A program made the translations under genes and the position numbers. From JANPCX01 sp031431125 (lineage in GTDB: Bacteria; Pseudomonadota; Gammaproteobacteria; Burkholderiales; Burkholderiaceae_C), in the NCBI GenBank assembly GCA_031431125.1, contig JANPCX010000085.1, positions 1 through 64,000 on the forward strand: 64,000 bases of DNA. Reading direction: 5' to 3'. This document shows positions 17,142-26,752 of this stretch, piece by piece. The notes below the pieces were generated by a model that saw nothing but the letters and a program-made list of their open reading frames with translations, was not told the DNA's origin and ran no database searches. Within the stretch, counting starts at the first letter, position 1, and each line of letters starts with the position of its first letter.

Positions 17142-18764
17142 TCACAAGCCTTTTTGCTCCAGCAACAAGCGTTTTTGCACTGCCTCCAGGTCCCGCAGGC
17201 GGGCGTCAATCACAGAAGACTCAATGAAGTCTTGGGCCTGACCGGAACGAACCAGTGCTTGTCCACTGCGCAGGCGATCCATCGCACCGGTGAGGTCACC
17301 CTTGGCATGGTGGCTTTCAGCATCAGCACGAACCGAGCGCAAACGCTGTCCCTGCGCGGCCCATAACGCGGACAGCGCGCTCCAGGCGCGGGCATCGTTG
17401 GCATGGGTGGACAACCAACTTTGTAACGCGTCAATTTGAATTTGCCTCGCGTCTGGCGGCATGCCAGTGGCGGCAGCGACCTCGGCACGCTGCAGCAACA
17501 GGGGCCGGTCGAGGTGGCTCAGACTGCGGCCGAGCGAGGTGCGGTGGTCCTGAGCACGGTTCAGGACCAGGGCCGCCTGCGCAATGTCACCTCGTTCCAC
17601 GAGCGATTGGGCTTGAAGCAAATCAAACCACTGTTGGGTCGCCGCGGCCTGCGGCGAGGTAGGCGAGAGCTTTTTGGCCGCCTGCGCCAAGGCGGCATCA
17701 AAGCGCCGCCAGTCACGCAGTGCTTTGGATGCCAGTGCGCTTTGCACGCAAGCAAGCCATGTTTCCTGGGCTGCTTCAGTACTTTTCGGTTGCGCGCTGG
17801 GCTCACATGTTTCATTCTGCTGCGATTGCCAGCGGCGTAACGCCTCCACCCGGCTGTCGCCCAATACGCGCGCGTAGGCTTGGGCGACGCTGTGCTCAGG
17901 GTTGTGGGGCACGGTGGACGCCACACCCGCCAAGCGCGAGCGGGCTTCGCCCAAACGCTCACTGGTCAGCGGGTGGCTGCGCAAATAGGGAAATGCACCG
18001 CTGTCATTCAATCGGGACGACTGCGACAACTTTTCAAACATGGCTGCCATTCCGCCAGGCGCAAAGCCCGCGCCGCCCAATACCGAATAGCCGATGCGGT
18101 CCGCCTCACGCTCCATGTCGCGCGAGAAATTGAGTTGACCTTGCACGGCCACAGCCTGTCCCCCCACGATGGCGGCATTGGCTGCAGAGCCTCCACTTCG
18201 ACTGGCCGCCAGCACGCCAACAATCATGGAGGCCAGGGCAATCATGCTTTGTTTTTTGCTGTTGGCGATGCCACGCGCAATATGACGCTGGGTGATATGG
18301 GTCAGCTCGTGGGCCAATACGGCAGCCAGCTCATCCCTGCTGCTGGTCAATCCCACCAAGCCGGTGTGCACGCCCACATAACCACCCGGCAGCGCAAAGG
18401 CATTGACACTTCGGTCACGCACCAAAAACAGTTCGAAAGAAAACCGCTCATCGATCTCGGGGCCCAGTTCGCCTTGGGCACGTGCTTGCTGCACCAGCGG
18501 CATCCAAATCGCGTGCACATAGGCCAGCAGCAGAGGGTCATCCAGGTAGTCGGGGTCACGGCGAATCTCGCGCATGATCTGTTCGCCCAACTTGCGCTCC
18601 GGCGACACGCCAAAGTCGTCGGAGGCAGTGTCGCCCAAACTCGGTAGGTTGATCGCCGATGCAGGCGCCTGCACCTGCGCGTTTGCTGGCACCGCGACGA
18701 AGGCGTTGCACAGCGCGGCTGCCAGGCATGTGGCGCCCAAGCGTTGTCGTGTGAATGGGATCAA
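17142..18764 (-). CDS. Periplasmic M48 metalloprotease with TPR region (BepA-like)
   Basis: A 540-residue protein: signal peptide (LGATCLAAALCNAFVAVPANA), M48 peptidase domain with the zinc motif HELTH (HExxH) and the downstream Glu ligand in MEREADRIG, then an alpha-helical repeat region. This is the BepA/YfgC layout, a periplasmic protease and chaperone for outer-membrane proteins such as LptD. It is transcribed divergently from moaC. Length is somewhat above the roughly 490 residues of E. coli BepA. Confidence 0.9.
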   Translation of the reverse strand: MIPFTRQRLGATCLAAALCNAFVAVPANAQVQAPASAINLPSLGDTASDDFGVSPERKLGEQIMREIRRDPDYLDDPLLLAYVHAIWMPLVQQARAQGELGPEIDERFSFELFLVRDRSVNAFALPGGYVGVHTGLVGLTSSRDELAAVLAHELTHITQRHIARGIANSKKQSMIALASMIVGVLAASRSGGSAANAAIVGGQAVAVQGQLNFSRDMEREADRIGYSVLGGAGFAPGGMAAMFEKLSQSSRLNDSGAFPYLRSHPLTSERLGEARSRLAGVASTVPHNPEHSVAQAYARVLGDSRVEALRRWQSQQNETCEPSAQPKSTEAAQETWLACVQSALASKALRDWRRFDAALAQAAKKLSPTSPQAAATQQWFDLLQAQSLVERGDIAQAALVLNRAQDHRTSLGRSLSHLDRPLLLQRAEVAAATGMPPDARQIQIDALQSWLSTHANDARAWSALSALWAAQGQRLRSVRADAESHHAKGDLTGAMDRLRSGQALVRSGQAQDFIESSVIDARLRDLEAVQKRLLLEQKGL

Positions 18765-18891
18765 GATCAGACAGCTTCCCGTTACGAAGTAGTTATGGTG
18801 ATTTCACCCCTGTGGCAAAACCCAAGTCAACGCTTTGGAGCACACTCAAGCGATAGAGTTCAGCTCCACACCCTCTTTGAGGCCCAGCCCC

Positions 18892-19437
18892 ATGATGCCA
18901 TCACCCATCTCAGACACCACGAACAAGTCGCCACAGCCCGTCACAACGGGTCAAGCGGTCAACCTCACCCACTTCGACGCCCAAGGACAGGCCCACATGG
19001 TGGATGTCTCTGGCAAATCCCACACCCACCGCGTGGCGCGTGCGAGTGGCGTGATCCGTATGCAGGCCGACACACTGGGTCACATCACCTCGGGCGCGGC
19101 AAAAAAGGGCGACGTGCTGGGTGTGGCCCGCATCGCGGCCATACAGGGCGCCAAACGCACCGCCGACCTGATTCCCTTGTGCCATCCCTTGGCCTTGACC
19201 CGGGTTGCGGTGGACCTTCAAGTGGACCCCGATTTGCCTGGCGTACGCTGCACAGTGCAGGTTGAAACCACTGGCCCCACCGGCGTCGAAATGGAAGCGC
19301 TGACCGCCGTACACATTGGGCTGCTCACCATTTACGACATGTGCAAAGCCGTGGACCGTGGCATGGTGATGGGGGGGATTTCGGTGCTGGAAAAACGCGG
19401 TGGTGCGTCGGGTGACTGGCATCGGCCCGCAAGTTAA
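18892..19437 (+). CDS. moaC: Cyclic pyranopterin monophosphate synthase MoaC
   Basis: Second step of molybdenum cofactor synthesis, acting with MoaA on GTP to give cyclic pyranopterin monophosphate. The 181-residue product carries the family segments MVDVSGKSHTHRVARASG, ADLIPLCHPLALT and VEMEALTAVHIGLLTIYDMC, then the catalytic KAVDRGM motif. Start chosen at the ATG-ATG of 18892; a TTG at 18835 would add an unconserved stretch. The MoaC core begins about 25 residues in, so the extreme N-terminus is variable. No other moa gene is adjacent. Confidence 0.93.
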   Translation: MMPSPISDTTNKSPQPVTTGQAVNLTHFDAQGQAHMVDVSGKSHTHRVARASGVIRMQADTLGHITSGAAKKGDVLGVARIAAIQGAKRTADLIPLCHPLALTRVAVDLQVDPDLPGVRCTVQVETTGPTGVEMEALTAVHIGLLTIYDMCKAVDRGMVMGGISVLEKRGGASGDWHRPAS

Positions 19438-19444
19438 GCGGGCG

Positions 19445-21250
19445 CTATTTGAAATCGCGCCAGTCCATCACCCGACTCGGTGAGGTGCACTGGAACGGCA
19501 GCGGCTGTGCAGGGGGTTTGCTGTCGCAGGGTTCAAAAAACGCAGCGGCGTTTTTGTTGCGGAATTCGCGCAGCCGCGCTGCGATGTGGCGGGCACGTTC
19601 GACATCACCGGTGGCGTTCAGTGCCTCGGCCCAAGCCACCATCAAACGGGTGTCTAAGAGATGGTGGTTGGCGACAGCAAAAGACTGCATTGCTTGCGCT
19701 GGTCGGGTGGCGGTGGTGGCAGCCGCGTACTGGGCATGGTGGGCAAACAACATGCTGCGCGAGCCATCTTGAATGCGCTGACCCAAAGGCAAAGCACCTG
19801 ACGGCGGGGCGTAGATGACCACGACACGCCAATAGTCCACCACCGAAGCCACGCCCACCATCGCCATCAGCACAGCACCCACGCGCAGCACAAAAATCGA
19901 CCTCAGCGCGCTTGCGCTGGCGACTTGCGGGGCGGCACCCAAACACAGTCCCCACATGAAGGCCGCAGGGAACAAAAAATAGGCGTACCACAAAGGGTAC
20001 TCAAACTGAGAGTGCAGCGCCACCAGCAACAGCATGATCCAGCAACTGCGCAGCACCACAGCCTGAGCCCCCGACGCTCTCCAGGCGTTCTTCGTGGCGC
20101 GCCAGAACGCCCATGTCAAGAGCGCAGTCACCAACACAGCGCCGGGAAGACCCAGCTCCACCGCAAACTGCAGAAATAAATTGTGGCTGTGGTCAAAAAA
20201 GGCGGTGGGCCGATGGGGAAACGGAGTCAACGACCACGCAAAATTGAAACGTCCCCAGCCCACCCCGGTCCATGGGTTTTGTGCAATCAAGGCCAGGGTG
20301 TCACTCCAAATAGCAAAACGGGAGCTGGAGATGTCGCCGTCCACGCTGAAGCGGCCTTCACCACCAAAAGCATGTCCTGTGGTCCGCGCCCACACGGTCA
20401 AGCTCCACCAGATCACCGCGTAGAGCAGTGGCGTGGACAGCAGCAGTGCACGCGTGACAGAAGGCAGTTTCTTGTCCACCCACCCCCAAGCCGCCAAGAC
20501 CAAAAGTGCCAAGGCCGCGGTGCGCGACGCGGTCAGCACCACACCCAACATCAAGATGGAAAGCAGCATGCTTTGCAAAAGCACGGATGACCGCGTCTGC
20601 CGAATGCGCAGCCCCCCCAGAGCCAGCAGCGCCACCATGGACCAGAGCAACAAACTGCCCAAGTGATTGGGCTGCCGAAAGTTGCCCGTGGCCCTGCCCT
20701 CAAACCCGCTCGCCGCCAACCAGTGGCCGTCTGCCAGCTGCGGCGCAAAAACCTGCAACATCCCGATCACAGACGCCCCGAGCCCTGCCGTCACCAGGGC
20801 GATGGCCAACAGCCGAAAAGCGCACGCACAACTCGGCTCTTGCCCCTGGGCGCCGAGGTCCTTGCCCGCGAGGACTGCGCCGGCCCAAGCCACAACACCA
20901 GTCGCAAGCACCATCAAAAAAGCAGAAAGCGCCAAACTCAGCGGCAAACTTTGCCAGGCCCAGGCGATCACGGCGGCCAGCGCCACAAGCAACAAGGCGC
21001 TCAGCAGCGCCGCCAAGCCAGGGGGGTTGGGCGGAGGCGGGCGAACACGGCCGGGAATTGCCCCTCCACCACCCAGCGCATTCAACATCACGAACAGCCA
21101 GCCACCCCATGCGGTGATGGCTGTCGCTTGGTTGAGGAAGGTGGCCGACGGTGAAACCGAATAGGCCAGCCAGGTCGGTCCGCAGACCGCGAGCAAAACC
21201 CACCAAAGACGGCCGTTGCCAGGAAGGAATGGACGGGGGGAGTGGTTCAA
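19445..21250 (-). CDS. O-antigen ligase / PglL-type O-oligosaccharyltransferase
   Basis: A 601-residue polytopic membrane protein. The Wzy_C signature is visible in the large periplasmic loop: NPWTGVGWGRF ... FDHSHNLFLQFAVELGLPGA. The C-terminal soluble part (about 480-601) with HHAQYAAATTATRPAQAM and LMVAWAEALNATGD matches the extra C-terminal region of PglL-like pilin glycosylation ligases, which favours that role over LPS O-antigen ligase. The start appears to be a TTG, with no clear ribosome binding site, so the N-terminus is uncertain. No glycan or pilin gene lies beside it. Confidence 0.85.
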   Translation of the reverse strand: MNHSPRPFLPGNGRLWWVLLAVCGPTWLAYSVSPSATFLNQATAITAWGGWLFVMLNALGGGGAIPGRVRPPPPNPPGLAALLSALLLVALAAVIAWAWQSLPLSLALSAFLMVLATGVVAWAGAVLAGKDLGAQGQEPSCACAFRLLAIALVTAGLGASVIGMLQVFAPQLADGHWLAASGFEGRATGNFRQPNHLGSLLLWSMVALLALGGLRIRQTRSSVLLQSMLLSILMLGVVLTASRTAALALLVLAAWGWVDKKLPSVTRALLLSTPLLYAVIWWSLTVWARTTGHAFGGEGRFSVDGDISSSRFAIWSDTLALIAQNPWTGVGWGRFNFAWSLTPFPHRPTAFFDHSHNLFLQFAVELGLPGAVLVTALLTWAFWRATKNAWRASGAQAVVLRSCWIMLLLVALHSQFEYPLWYAYFLFPAAFMWGLCLGAAPQVASASALRSIFVLRVGAVLMAMVGVASVVDYWRVVVIYAPPSGALPLGQRIQDGSRSMLFAHHAQYAAATTATRPAQAMQSFAVANHHLLDTRLMVAWAEALNATGDVERARHIAARLREFRNKNAAAFFEPCDSKPPAQPLPFQCTSPSRVMDWRDFK

Positions 21251-21406
21251 GACTGAATTAAAAAGGAATGAGAACGACGAGGGAACGGTGAATCAAACGG
21301 GGGCTGCCATCACGAACGCAGTGAAGCCGCCATCCCAGCGAACCCAGGGCTGCCGAAGAGGCGTGGCGGCATGCGGGAACCTCAACCAAACAACTGCTGC
21401 TGCGTT

Positions 21407-22096
21407 TTACACCGCCGGTAGCAAGCGCGAGAGTCCGGCCGATGCAATCTCACCAATGCGCATTAAAAACTCGGTGCCCATGTCAGTCGAGTACCGCGTC
21501 GGATCCGGGGAACCGAGCACCAACAGTCCGAATGCCGCTTCCGAGCGCTCGTGGCGCATGGGGATCAAAGCCAGGGATGCCACCGTACCCGCATCGTCCA
21601 GCCAGGCGACGGCTTCAAATCCGGTGTTCAGGCCGCAGTAAGGAAGGGTGAGAGACGAGGTGAGAATTTTGGTGTCCGCACTGACACTTTGCGTGAAAGG
21701 CTGGTCCGCATAACGTTCGTCCACGCCCCAAACACGGATAGCGGCCTGGGGAATCAGGAATTGGTGCGTGAGCTGCTGGACCAAGACCTGAGGCAAATAT
21801 GTAGGCTGGCTGGTCAGCATGATGGCACGCGTCCAGCGGTGCAGTTTGTCGGCAATGGCCACGTTGTCTTGGCCATGGCGAATCATGTCGATGATTTTGT
21901 GTTCCAAGCCCTTGATCTTCTCGCGCAGCATTTCCATCTGCCGCTCTTGCAGGGATACCGCACGCTGACCATGCGGGCTGGTGAGCTGAATGCTGGACAA
22001 CAACTCGGCTTGGCGTTCAAAAAAACCGGGCGTGTTGGCCAGGTAGTTAGCGATGTCGGCTTCGGTGATGCCGTGGATGTTGTTGGAGGGGCTCAC
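21407..22096 (-). CDS. DUF484 family (GAF-like) protein
   Basis: A 229-residue protein of the DUF484 family: N-terminal ITEADIANYLANTPGFFERQ, a coiled-coil segment (SLQERQMEMLREKIKGLEHK) and a C-terminal GAF-like domain with FGLLVLGSPDPTRYSTDMG. In many proteobacteria this gene follows dapF and precedes xerC; here it is last in the acyltransferase-dapF-GNAT row and no xerC follows. The 155 bases up to the ligase gene hold nothing recognisable. Function unknown. Confidence 0.88.
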   Translation of the reverse strand: MSPSNNIHGITEADIANYLANTPGFFERQAELLSSIQLTSPHGQRAVSLQERQMEMLREKIKGLEHKIIDMIRHGQDNVAIADKLHRWTRAIMLTSQPTYLPQVLVQQLTHQFLIPQAAIRVWGVDERYADQPFTQSVSADTKILTSSLTLPYCGLNTGFEAVAWLDDAGTVASLALIPMRHERSEAAFGLLVLGSPDPTRYSTDMGTEFLMRIGEIASAGLSRLLPAV

Positions 22097-22113
22097 GGAA
22101 TTCCTTCAATACG

Positions 22114-22680
22114 TTAAGGGGATGGCGACCCGTCGGCCGTGTTCATTCGAAGATCGAGTTCGTACTCGACACTGGTCACACCTTCTGGGCGTTTGGCCAC
22201 ATCGGTCACGTCGCCAGTTTTCTTGAAACCGAATTTTGAGGCCAAGCGGCGGGTGGCTTGGTTGCTGCTCCAGGTATCGAACCGAATGGTGTCGGCTGCG
22301 AAACGTTCTCTGGCCAAAGCAATGGAGCGTTGAAGCAAAGCCGTGCCTACCCCTAAACGTTGGAAGTCGGGGTGGATGGCCAAGGTGGAGAAGGTGGCGA
22401 CGCGGCTTTCGGCGTCAAACTTGATCAAGCGGCAACCGATGATGTGGCCCTCGGCCACCACCGTCAGCCATACACCCGTTTTCAGACCCAGGTGAACCCG
22501 CTTTTCAATGCTGATGTCTCGCTCCGACAAGGGCAAAACAAACTGTTGATCGATCACACTTCGACTCAAAAACTCGATGATGTCCTGCGGTGCGCTGGAA
22601 TCAACAATTTGGTAGCGGAGTTTTTGTAGTGGCATGCGCAGGGTTCGGTTTGAGTGGAGCACGACGGCGAGCAACGCCAT
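22114..22680 (-). CDS. GNAT family N-acetyltransferase
   Basis: A 188-residue acetyltransferase. The acetyl-CoA binding motif A is readable as STLAIHPDFQRLGVGTALLQ (Q/R-x-x-G-x-G/A), followed by the motif B region FGFKKTGDV. It sits 14 bases after dapF and 17 bases before the DUF484 gene, all on the minus strand. An alternative start at 22635 (MPLQKLRYQ) would remove 15 residues; neither has a clear ribosome binding site. Substrate unknown. Confidence 0.82.
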   Translation of the reverse strand: MALLAVVLHSNRTLRMPLQKLRYQIVDSSAPQDIIEFLSRSVIDQQFVLPLSERDISIEKRVHLGLKTGVWLTVVAEGHIIGCRLIKFDAESRVATFSTLAIHPDFQRLGVGTALLQRSIALARERFAADTIRFDTWSSNQATRRLASKFGFKKTGDVTDVAKRPEGVTSVEYELDLRMNTADGSPSP

Positions 22681-22694
22681 CCACAGGTTCTCAC

Positions 22695-23552
22695 CTACAA
22701 ATCAATCTCACCATCAAACACAGTTTCAGCGGGGCCGGTCATCAGCACATGCTGACTCCCGCCACCCCATTCAATGGTGAGCAGGCCGCCCCGCGTTTGC
22801 ACATTCACCCGCGTGTCCAGCAGCCCCAGCTCAATACCTGCCACCACCGCTGCGCAAGCCCCCGTGCCGCAGGCCAGGGTTTCGCCCGCATCACGTTCGT
22901 ACACACGCAAGCGCACGTTCTGGCGATCAACGACTTGCACGAAACCCGCATTCACTTTGCGTTCAAAGCGGGGATGAGACTCCACTTGCGGGCCAACGAC
23001 TTCGACCGGCGCGTGGTCCACATCGGGCACCACCTGCACCGCGTGTGGGTTGCCCACGGAGAGTACCACCACCTCGGCACTGACACCGTCGCCCAAGGCG
23101 AGCTCATACAGGGCAGTTCGCCCCATGACGTGGCGCCGCGCACCTTGGGGATTGAACGGCACCCGAGCCAAATCGAAAATCGGCGCATTCATGTCGACGG
23201 TGACGCGGCCATCGTCTTGCAAATGCAGCTCCAGCAAGTTGTTCACCGTTTCAACACGGATGGTTTTTTTGTCGCTTAAACCATGTTCGTGCACGTAGCG
23301 AACAAAACAGCGTGCCCCATTGCCGCAGTGCTCCACCTCGTCGCCGCTGCTGCCATTGGCAATGCGGTAGCGGAAGTCCACTCCGGGCGTGGTGCTGCGC
23401 TCGACCATCAAGATTTGGTCGGCACCGACGCCGAAACGCCGATCGCCCAGCCGTTTGATTTGATCGACGCTCAAATTGAGCGGCGCACGGGTTCCGTCAA
23501 GCACCACGAAGTCGTTGCCGGCGCCGTGCATTTTGGTGAAGGGGATGCGCAT
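22695..23552 (-). CDS. dapF: Diaminopimelate epimerase
   Basis: Interconverts LL- and meso-diaminopimelate for lysine and peptidoglycan. The 285-residue product has both catalytic cysteine motifs, CGNGARCFVRYV and ETLACGTGACAAVV, and the N-terminal FTKMHGAGNDFVVLD. Length fits the family (about 275). It lies between the lipid A acyltransferase genes and the GNAT/DUF484 genes in one minus-strand row. Confidence 0.96.
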   Translation of the reverse strand: MRIPFTKMHGAGNDFVVLDGTRAPLNLSVDQIKRLGDRRFGVGADQILMVERSTTPGVDFRYRIANGSSGDEVEHCGNGARCFVRYVHEHGLSDKKTIRVETVNNLLELHLQDDGRVTVDMNAPIFDLARVPFNPQGARRHVMGRTALYELALGDGVSAEVVVLSVGNPHAVQVVPDVDHAPVEVVGPQVESHPRFERKVNAGFVQVVDRQNVRLRVYERDAGETLACGTGACAAVVAGIELGLLDTRVNVQTRGGLLTIEWGGGSQHVLMTGPAETVFDGEIDL

Positions 23553-23597
23553 GGGCGGATTATCCCGGGTTGCGGCGTAACACGCTGCAACCGTTGA

Positions 23598-24473
23598 TTA
23601 ATAAACCCCTGCCTGCCCTTGGGGCCTGGTCTTGAAGCGCTTGTGAACCCACAGGTACTGGGCCGGGTTCTCCAGCACCAGTTTTTCGACAAATCGGTTC
23701 ATCCAGAGGGTGTCGTGCTCAGGGTTGTCAGACGGGAACTGCGTCAACGCAGGGAAAAACCGCACTCGGTAACCTTGACCACCGGGCAGCATGTCCACCA
23801 CAACAGGCTGCACCAGCATGTTCAGCGACTTGGCCATGCGCGACGGCGCCATCAAGGTTGCGGCGGGAACGCCAAAGAAGGGCACGAAGGTGGCGTCGCG
23901 GGGGCCGAAGTCCATGTCGGGCATGTTGAAGAAGGCATAACCCTCTTTGATGTGTTTGATCACAGGCCGCACCGAGGCACCACGGGGGTAAGCCACAGCG
24001 CGCCCAAAGCGCAGGCGGCCTTTGGTGAGCACACGGTCCCAAAACGGATCGCTTTGGGTTTGGTAAATGTCCACGCCCATGCGGGTTTGGAAAAGCTGTA
24101 CCGCCACGCCAGCCAGCTCCAAGCCCACGAAGTGCGGCACCAACCACATGACGGACTGGCTGCTGCGCTGCGCAAGGTCGATATCACCTTCGACGTGTAT
24201 CAACCGTTTGAGGCGGTCAAAAGGCGCGTGCCACAACATGCCTCGCTCCAGAAGGCTGCGGCCCAGCCAGCCAAAGTGCTCGCGCAGCAAAGCCTCCCGT
24301 TCGGCTGGGGTTTTGGCGGGAAAACACAGCGCTAAGTTGGTTGCGCCTACATGCTGGCGTGAGCGGGCCGTTCGATACAGCAGCCATCCCAGCCCTTGGC
24401 CCATCCGTGCCAAAACCGACAGCGGCAGAAAATGCAGCAGCCAAAGCAAGGCGTAGACAAAACGAGAAAGCAA
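23598..24473 (-). CDS. Lipid A biosynthesis lauroyl/myristoyl acyltransferase (LpxL/HtrB family)
   Basis: A membrane-anchored acyltransferase of about 291 residues that adds a secondary acyl chain to lipid A. The catalytic H-x4-E is seen in VPHFVGLEL, with the later family segments FFNMPDMDFG and PAQYLWVHKRFKTRP. The start is taken as a TTG at 24473: AAAGGA lies 8 bases upstream and the first residues then form the membrane anchor (LSRFVYALLWLLHFLPL). An ATG at 24518 is the alternative and would overlap the upstream gene by 41 bases. It follows a second member of the same family, four bases after its stop. Confidence 0.88.
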   Translation of the reverse strand: MLSRFVYALLWLLHFLPLSVLARMGQGLGWLLYRTARSRQHVGATNLALCFPAKTPAEREALLREHFGWLGRSLLERGMLWHAPFDRLKRLIHVEGDIDLAQRSSQSVMWLVPHFVGLELAGVAVQLFQTRMGVDIYQTQSDPFWDRVLTKGRLRFGRAVAYPRGASVRPVIKHIKEGYAFFNMPDMDFGPRDATFVPFFGVPAATLMAPSRMAKSLNMLVQPVVVDMLPGGQGYRVRFFPALTQFPSDNPEHDTLWMNRFVEKLVLENPAQYLWVHKRFKTRPQGQAGVY

Positions 24474-24477
24474 AGGG

Positions 24478-25368
24478 TCAGTCCTTTGAGAGTGGGACCG
24501 GTGACGGCGCGGCAGCACGTCCCGCTTTGTAGCGGTTGTAGCCCCATAAATACTGCTGTGGGCATTGCAAGATCAGTCTTTCCATGCAGCGGTTGATGAA
24601 GGCCGCTGATTCTGCCTGAGGGGCATCAGGGCCGGGCATGGACTCGGTCGGCGCAGACACATGAATCACATAACCCCGCCCCCAAGACAAACGTTCGCAC
24701 CACAGTAGCAACAGCGCCGCACCCGGTTGATGCGCCAGACGGGCCGCCAGTGTCATGGTGTAAGCGGGGCGGCCGAAAAATGGGGCCCAAACGCCCATGC
24801 CCTCGGGCGGCACCTGGTCGGGCAGGAGTCCGGCAGTTTGACCATCACGCACCGCGCGCAACAACTGACGCACGCCCACCAAATTGGCGGGCGCGGCCAA
24901 CAAGCCCGGGCGGGTGCGGGCGGTGCCCACCAAATCGCGCAGCCAGGGCTTGCGTGCGGGGCGGTAAAGCACTGTGATTTGCCGTTGTTGATTCAAAAAT
25001 CGTTCGGCGATGGCTTGGGCTGCGATCTCAAAACAACCCATGTGCGGTGTGAGGATGACGACGCCTTGTTGATTTGCATGTGCGGCATCAAACAACTCCG
25101 TTCCCCGCCACTGCACTTTGTTCAAAATTGACGAGCCCGGTGGTCGCAGCCACAGATAGGGCAGCTCCATCAGCATGCGTCCCGCCTCTGAAATGGCCCC
25201 TCTGGTTTGCCGACGGCTGACCCCGGCCAATGTCGCATTGGCGACAAAACGCTTGCGGTAGCTGGGAGACGTGGCATAGGTCAACCAACCCAAGCATGCA
25301 CCCAAGCCGTGCATCAACCACATCGGCCAGCGCGCCAGCACCTTGAACAAAAACAACATGGGATTCAA
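24478..25368 (-). CDS. Second LpxL/HtrB-family acyltransferase
   Basis: A 296-residue paralogue of the gene downstream. It has an N-terminal membrane helix (WPMWLMHGLGACLGWLTYA), the catalytic H-x4-E in TPHMGCFEIAAQ, DQVPPEGMGVWAPFFGRPAY and the terminal PQQYLWGYNRYK. The DQxPxxGxGVWAPFFG segment is typical of lysophospholipid/lipid A acyltransferases. It is the first gene of the minus-strand acyltransferase-dapF row and is divergent from metK. Which secondary acylation each paralogue performs cannot be told. Confidence 0.88.
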   Translation of the reverse strand: MNPMLFLFKVLARWPMWLMHGLGACLGWLTYATSPSYRKRFVANATLAGVSRRQTRGAISEAGRMLMELPYLWLRPPGSSILNKVQWRGTELFDAAHANQQGVVILTPHMGCFEIAAQAIAERFLNQQRQITVLYRPARKPWLRDLVGTARTRPGLLAAPANLVGVRQLLRAVRDGQTAGLLPDQVPPEGMGVWAPFFGRPAYTMTLAARLAHQPGAALLLLWCERLSWGRGYVIHVSAPTESMPGPDAPQAESAAFINRCMERLILQCPQQYLWGYNRYKAGRAAAPSPVPLSKD

Positions 25369-25377
25369 TCTGCTTTC

Positions 25378-25563
25378 TATAATGCGCCCATCGCCGAGTT
25401 AAAGAACTACTTGCGGGGCGATGTCAACTAGCTGGGTTTCCCGGCCTTGACCGGGCAGCGTTCAAACGCTGTTCAACAAATTCTGCTAAAGCGTTCGCCG
25501 CTCTCATCCGAGAAGATTGCTGGCAACGCAAGTGTCAGTCAACCTTTTATTTGGAGAAGCAGC
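25378..25563 (+). promoter_or_regulatory. metK promoter element and long 5' leader
   Basis: TATAAT at 25378-25383 is a perfect -10 hexamer, though no good -35 lies 16-18 bases before it. It would give a leader of about 175 bases ahead of the GTG start of metK. Small hairpins are present (CCCGG/CCGGG near 25440-25455 and AGCGTT/AACGCT just after). I compared it by eye with known SAM and SAH riboswitch motifs and saw no match. Confidence 0.45.
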
Positions 25564-26745
25564 GTGTCGAACGATTTCCTCTTTACCTCTGAGTCCGTGT
25601 CTGAAGGCCATCCCGACAAAGTCGCGGATCAAATCTCAGACGCCATCCTAGACGCCATTTTCAAGCAAGACCCGCGTTCCCGCGTGGCCGCTGAAACCTT
25701 GTGCAATACCGGCCTCGTTGTGCTGGCCGGTGAAATCACCACCAATGCGCATGTCGACTACATCCAAGTCGCACGCGACACCATCAAACGCATTGGCTAC
25801 GACAACACCGACTACGGCATTGATTACAAAGGTTGCGCCGTCATGGTCTGCTACGACAAGCAGAGCAACGACATCGCCCAAGGCGTGGACCATGCGTCTG
25901 ACGACCACCTGAACATTGGTGCCGGCGACCAAGGCCTGATGTTCGGTTATGCCTGCGACGAAACCCCCGACCTGATGCCCGCGCCCATCTACTACGCGCA
26001 CCGCCTGGTCGAGCGCCAAGCCCAGCTGCGCAAAGACGGTCGCCTGCCCTTCTTGCGCCCTGACGCCAAGAGCCAAGTGACCATGCGTTACGTGAATGGC
26101 AAACCCCACAGCATCGACACCGTGGTGCTGTCCACCCAGCACGACCCGGACCAAAGCGAGACGGCGTCCAAGCTCAAGGCCAGCTTCTATGAAGCGGTGA
26201 TTGAAGAAATCATCAAACCCGTCTTGCCCAAAGAGTGGATCAAAGAGACGCGTTATTTGGTCAACCCCACCGGCCGTTTCGTCATTGGCGGCCCACAAGG
26301 TGACTGCGGCCTGACCGGCCGCAAAATCATCGTCGACACCTATGGCGGCGCTTGCCCCCACGGCGGCGGCGCCTTCAGCGGCAAAGACCCGAGCAAGGTC
26401 GACCGCTCAGCCGCTTATGCCGCCCGTTATGTGGCCAAAAACGTGGTCGCTGCCGGTTTGGCCAAGCAGTGCCAAATTCAAGTGGCTTATGCCATTGGTG
26501 TGGCCAAGCCGATGAACGTCACCGTCTACACCGAAGGCACGGGCGTCATCTCCGACGACAAAATCGCCGCCTTGGTGAACGAACACTTCGACCTGCGCCC
26601 CAAAGGCATCATTCAAATGCTGGATTTGCTGCGCCCCATCTATGAAAAGACGGCGGCTTATGGGCACTTTGGGCGTGATGAGCCGGAATTCAGTTGGGAG
26701 CGGACTGACAAGGCCCAAGCGCTGCGTGCAGCGGCGGGGCTGTAA
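25564..26745 (+). CDS. metK: S-adenosylmethionine synthetase
   Basis: Makes S-adenosylmethionine from methionine and ATP. The 393-residue product starts VSNDFLFTSESVSEGHPDK (GTG start read as Met) and contains GAGDQGLMFGYA and GGAFSGKDPSKVDRSAAYA, the ATP and metal binding signatures. GGAG lies 6 bases before the GTG at 25564; the frame is open to 25447, but the conserved N-terminus begins at the GTG. Together with ahcY, tlyA and metF a few kilobases away it makes this a SAM-cycle neighbourhood. Confidence 0.97.
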   Translation: MSNDFLFTSESVSEGHPDKVADQISDAILDAIFKQDPRSRVAAETLCNTGLVVLAGEITTNAHVDYIQVARDTIKRIGYDNTDYGIDYKGCAVMVCYDKQSNDIAQGVDHASDDHLNIGAGDQGLMFGYACDETPDLMPAPIYYAHRLVERQAQLRKDGRLPFLRPDAKSQVTMRYVNGKPHSIDTVVLSTQHDPDQSETASKLKASFYEAVIEEIIKPVLPKEWIKETRYLVNPTGRFVIGGPQGDCGLTGRKIIVDTYGGACPHGGGAFSGKDPSKVDRSAAYAARYVAKNVVAAGLAKQCQIQVAYAIGVAKPMNVTVYTEGTGVISDDKIAALVNEHFDLRPKGIIQMLDLLRPIYEKTAAYGHFGRDEPEFSWERTDKAQALRAAAGL

Positions 26746-26752
26746 GCCACGC

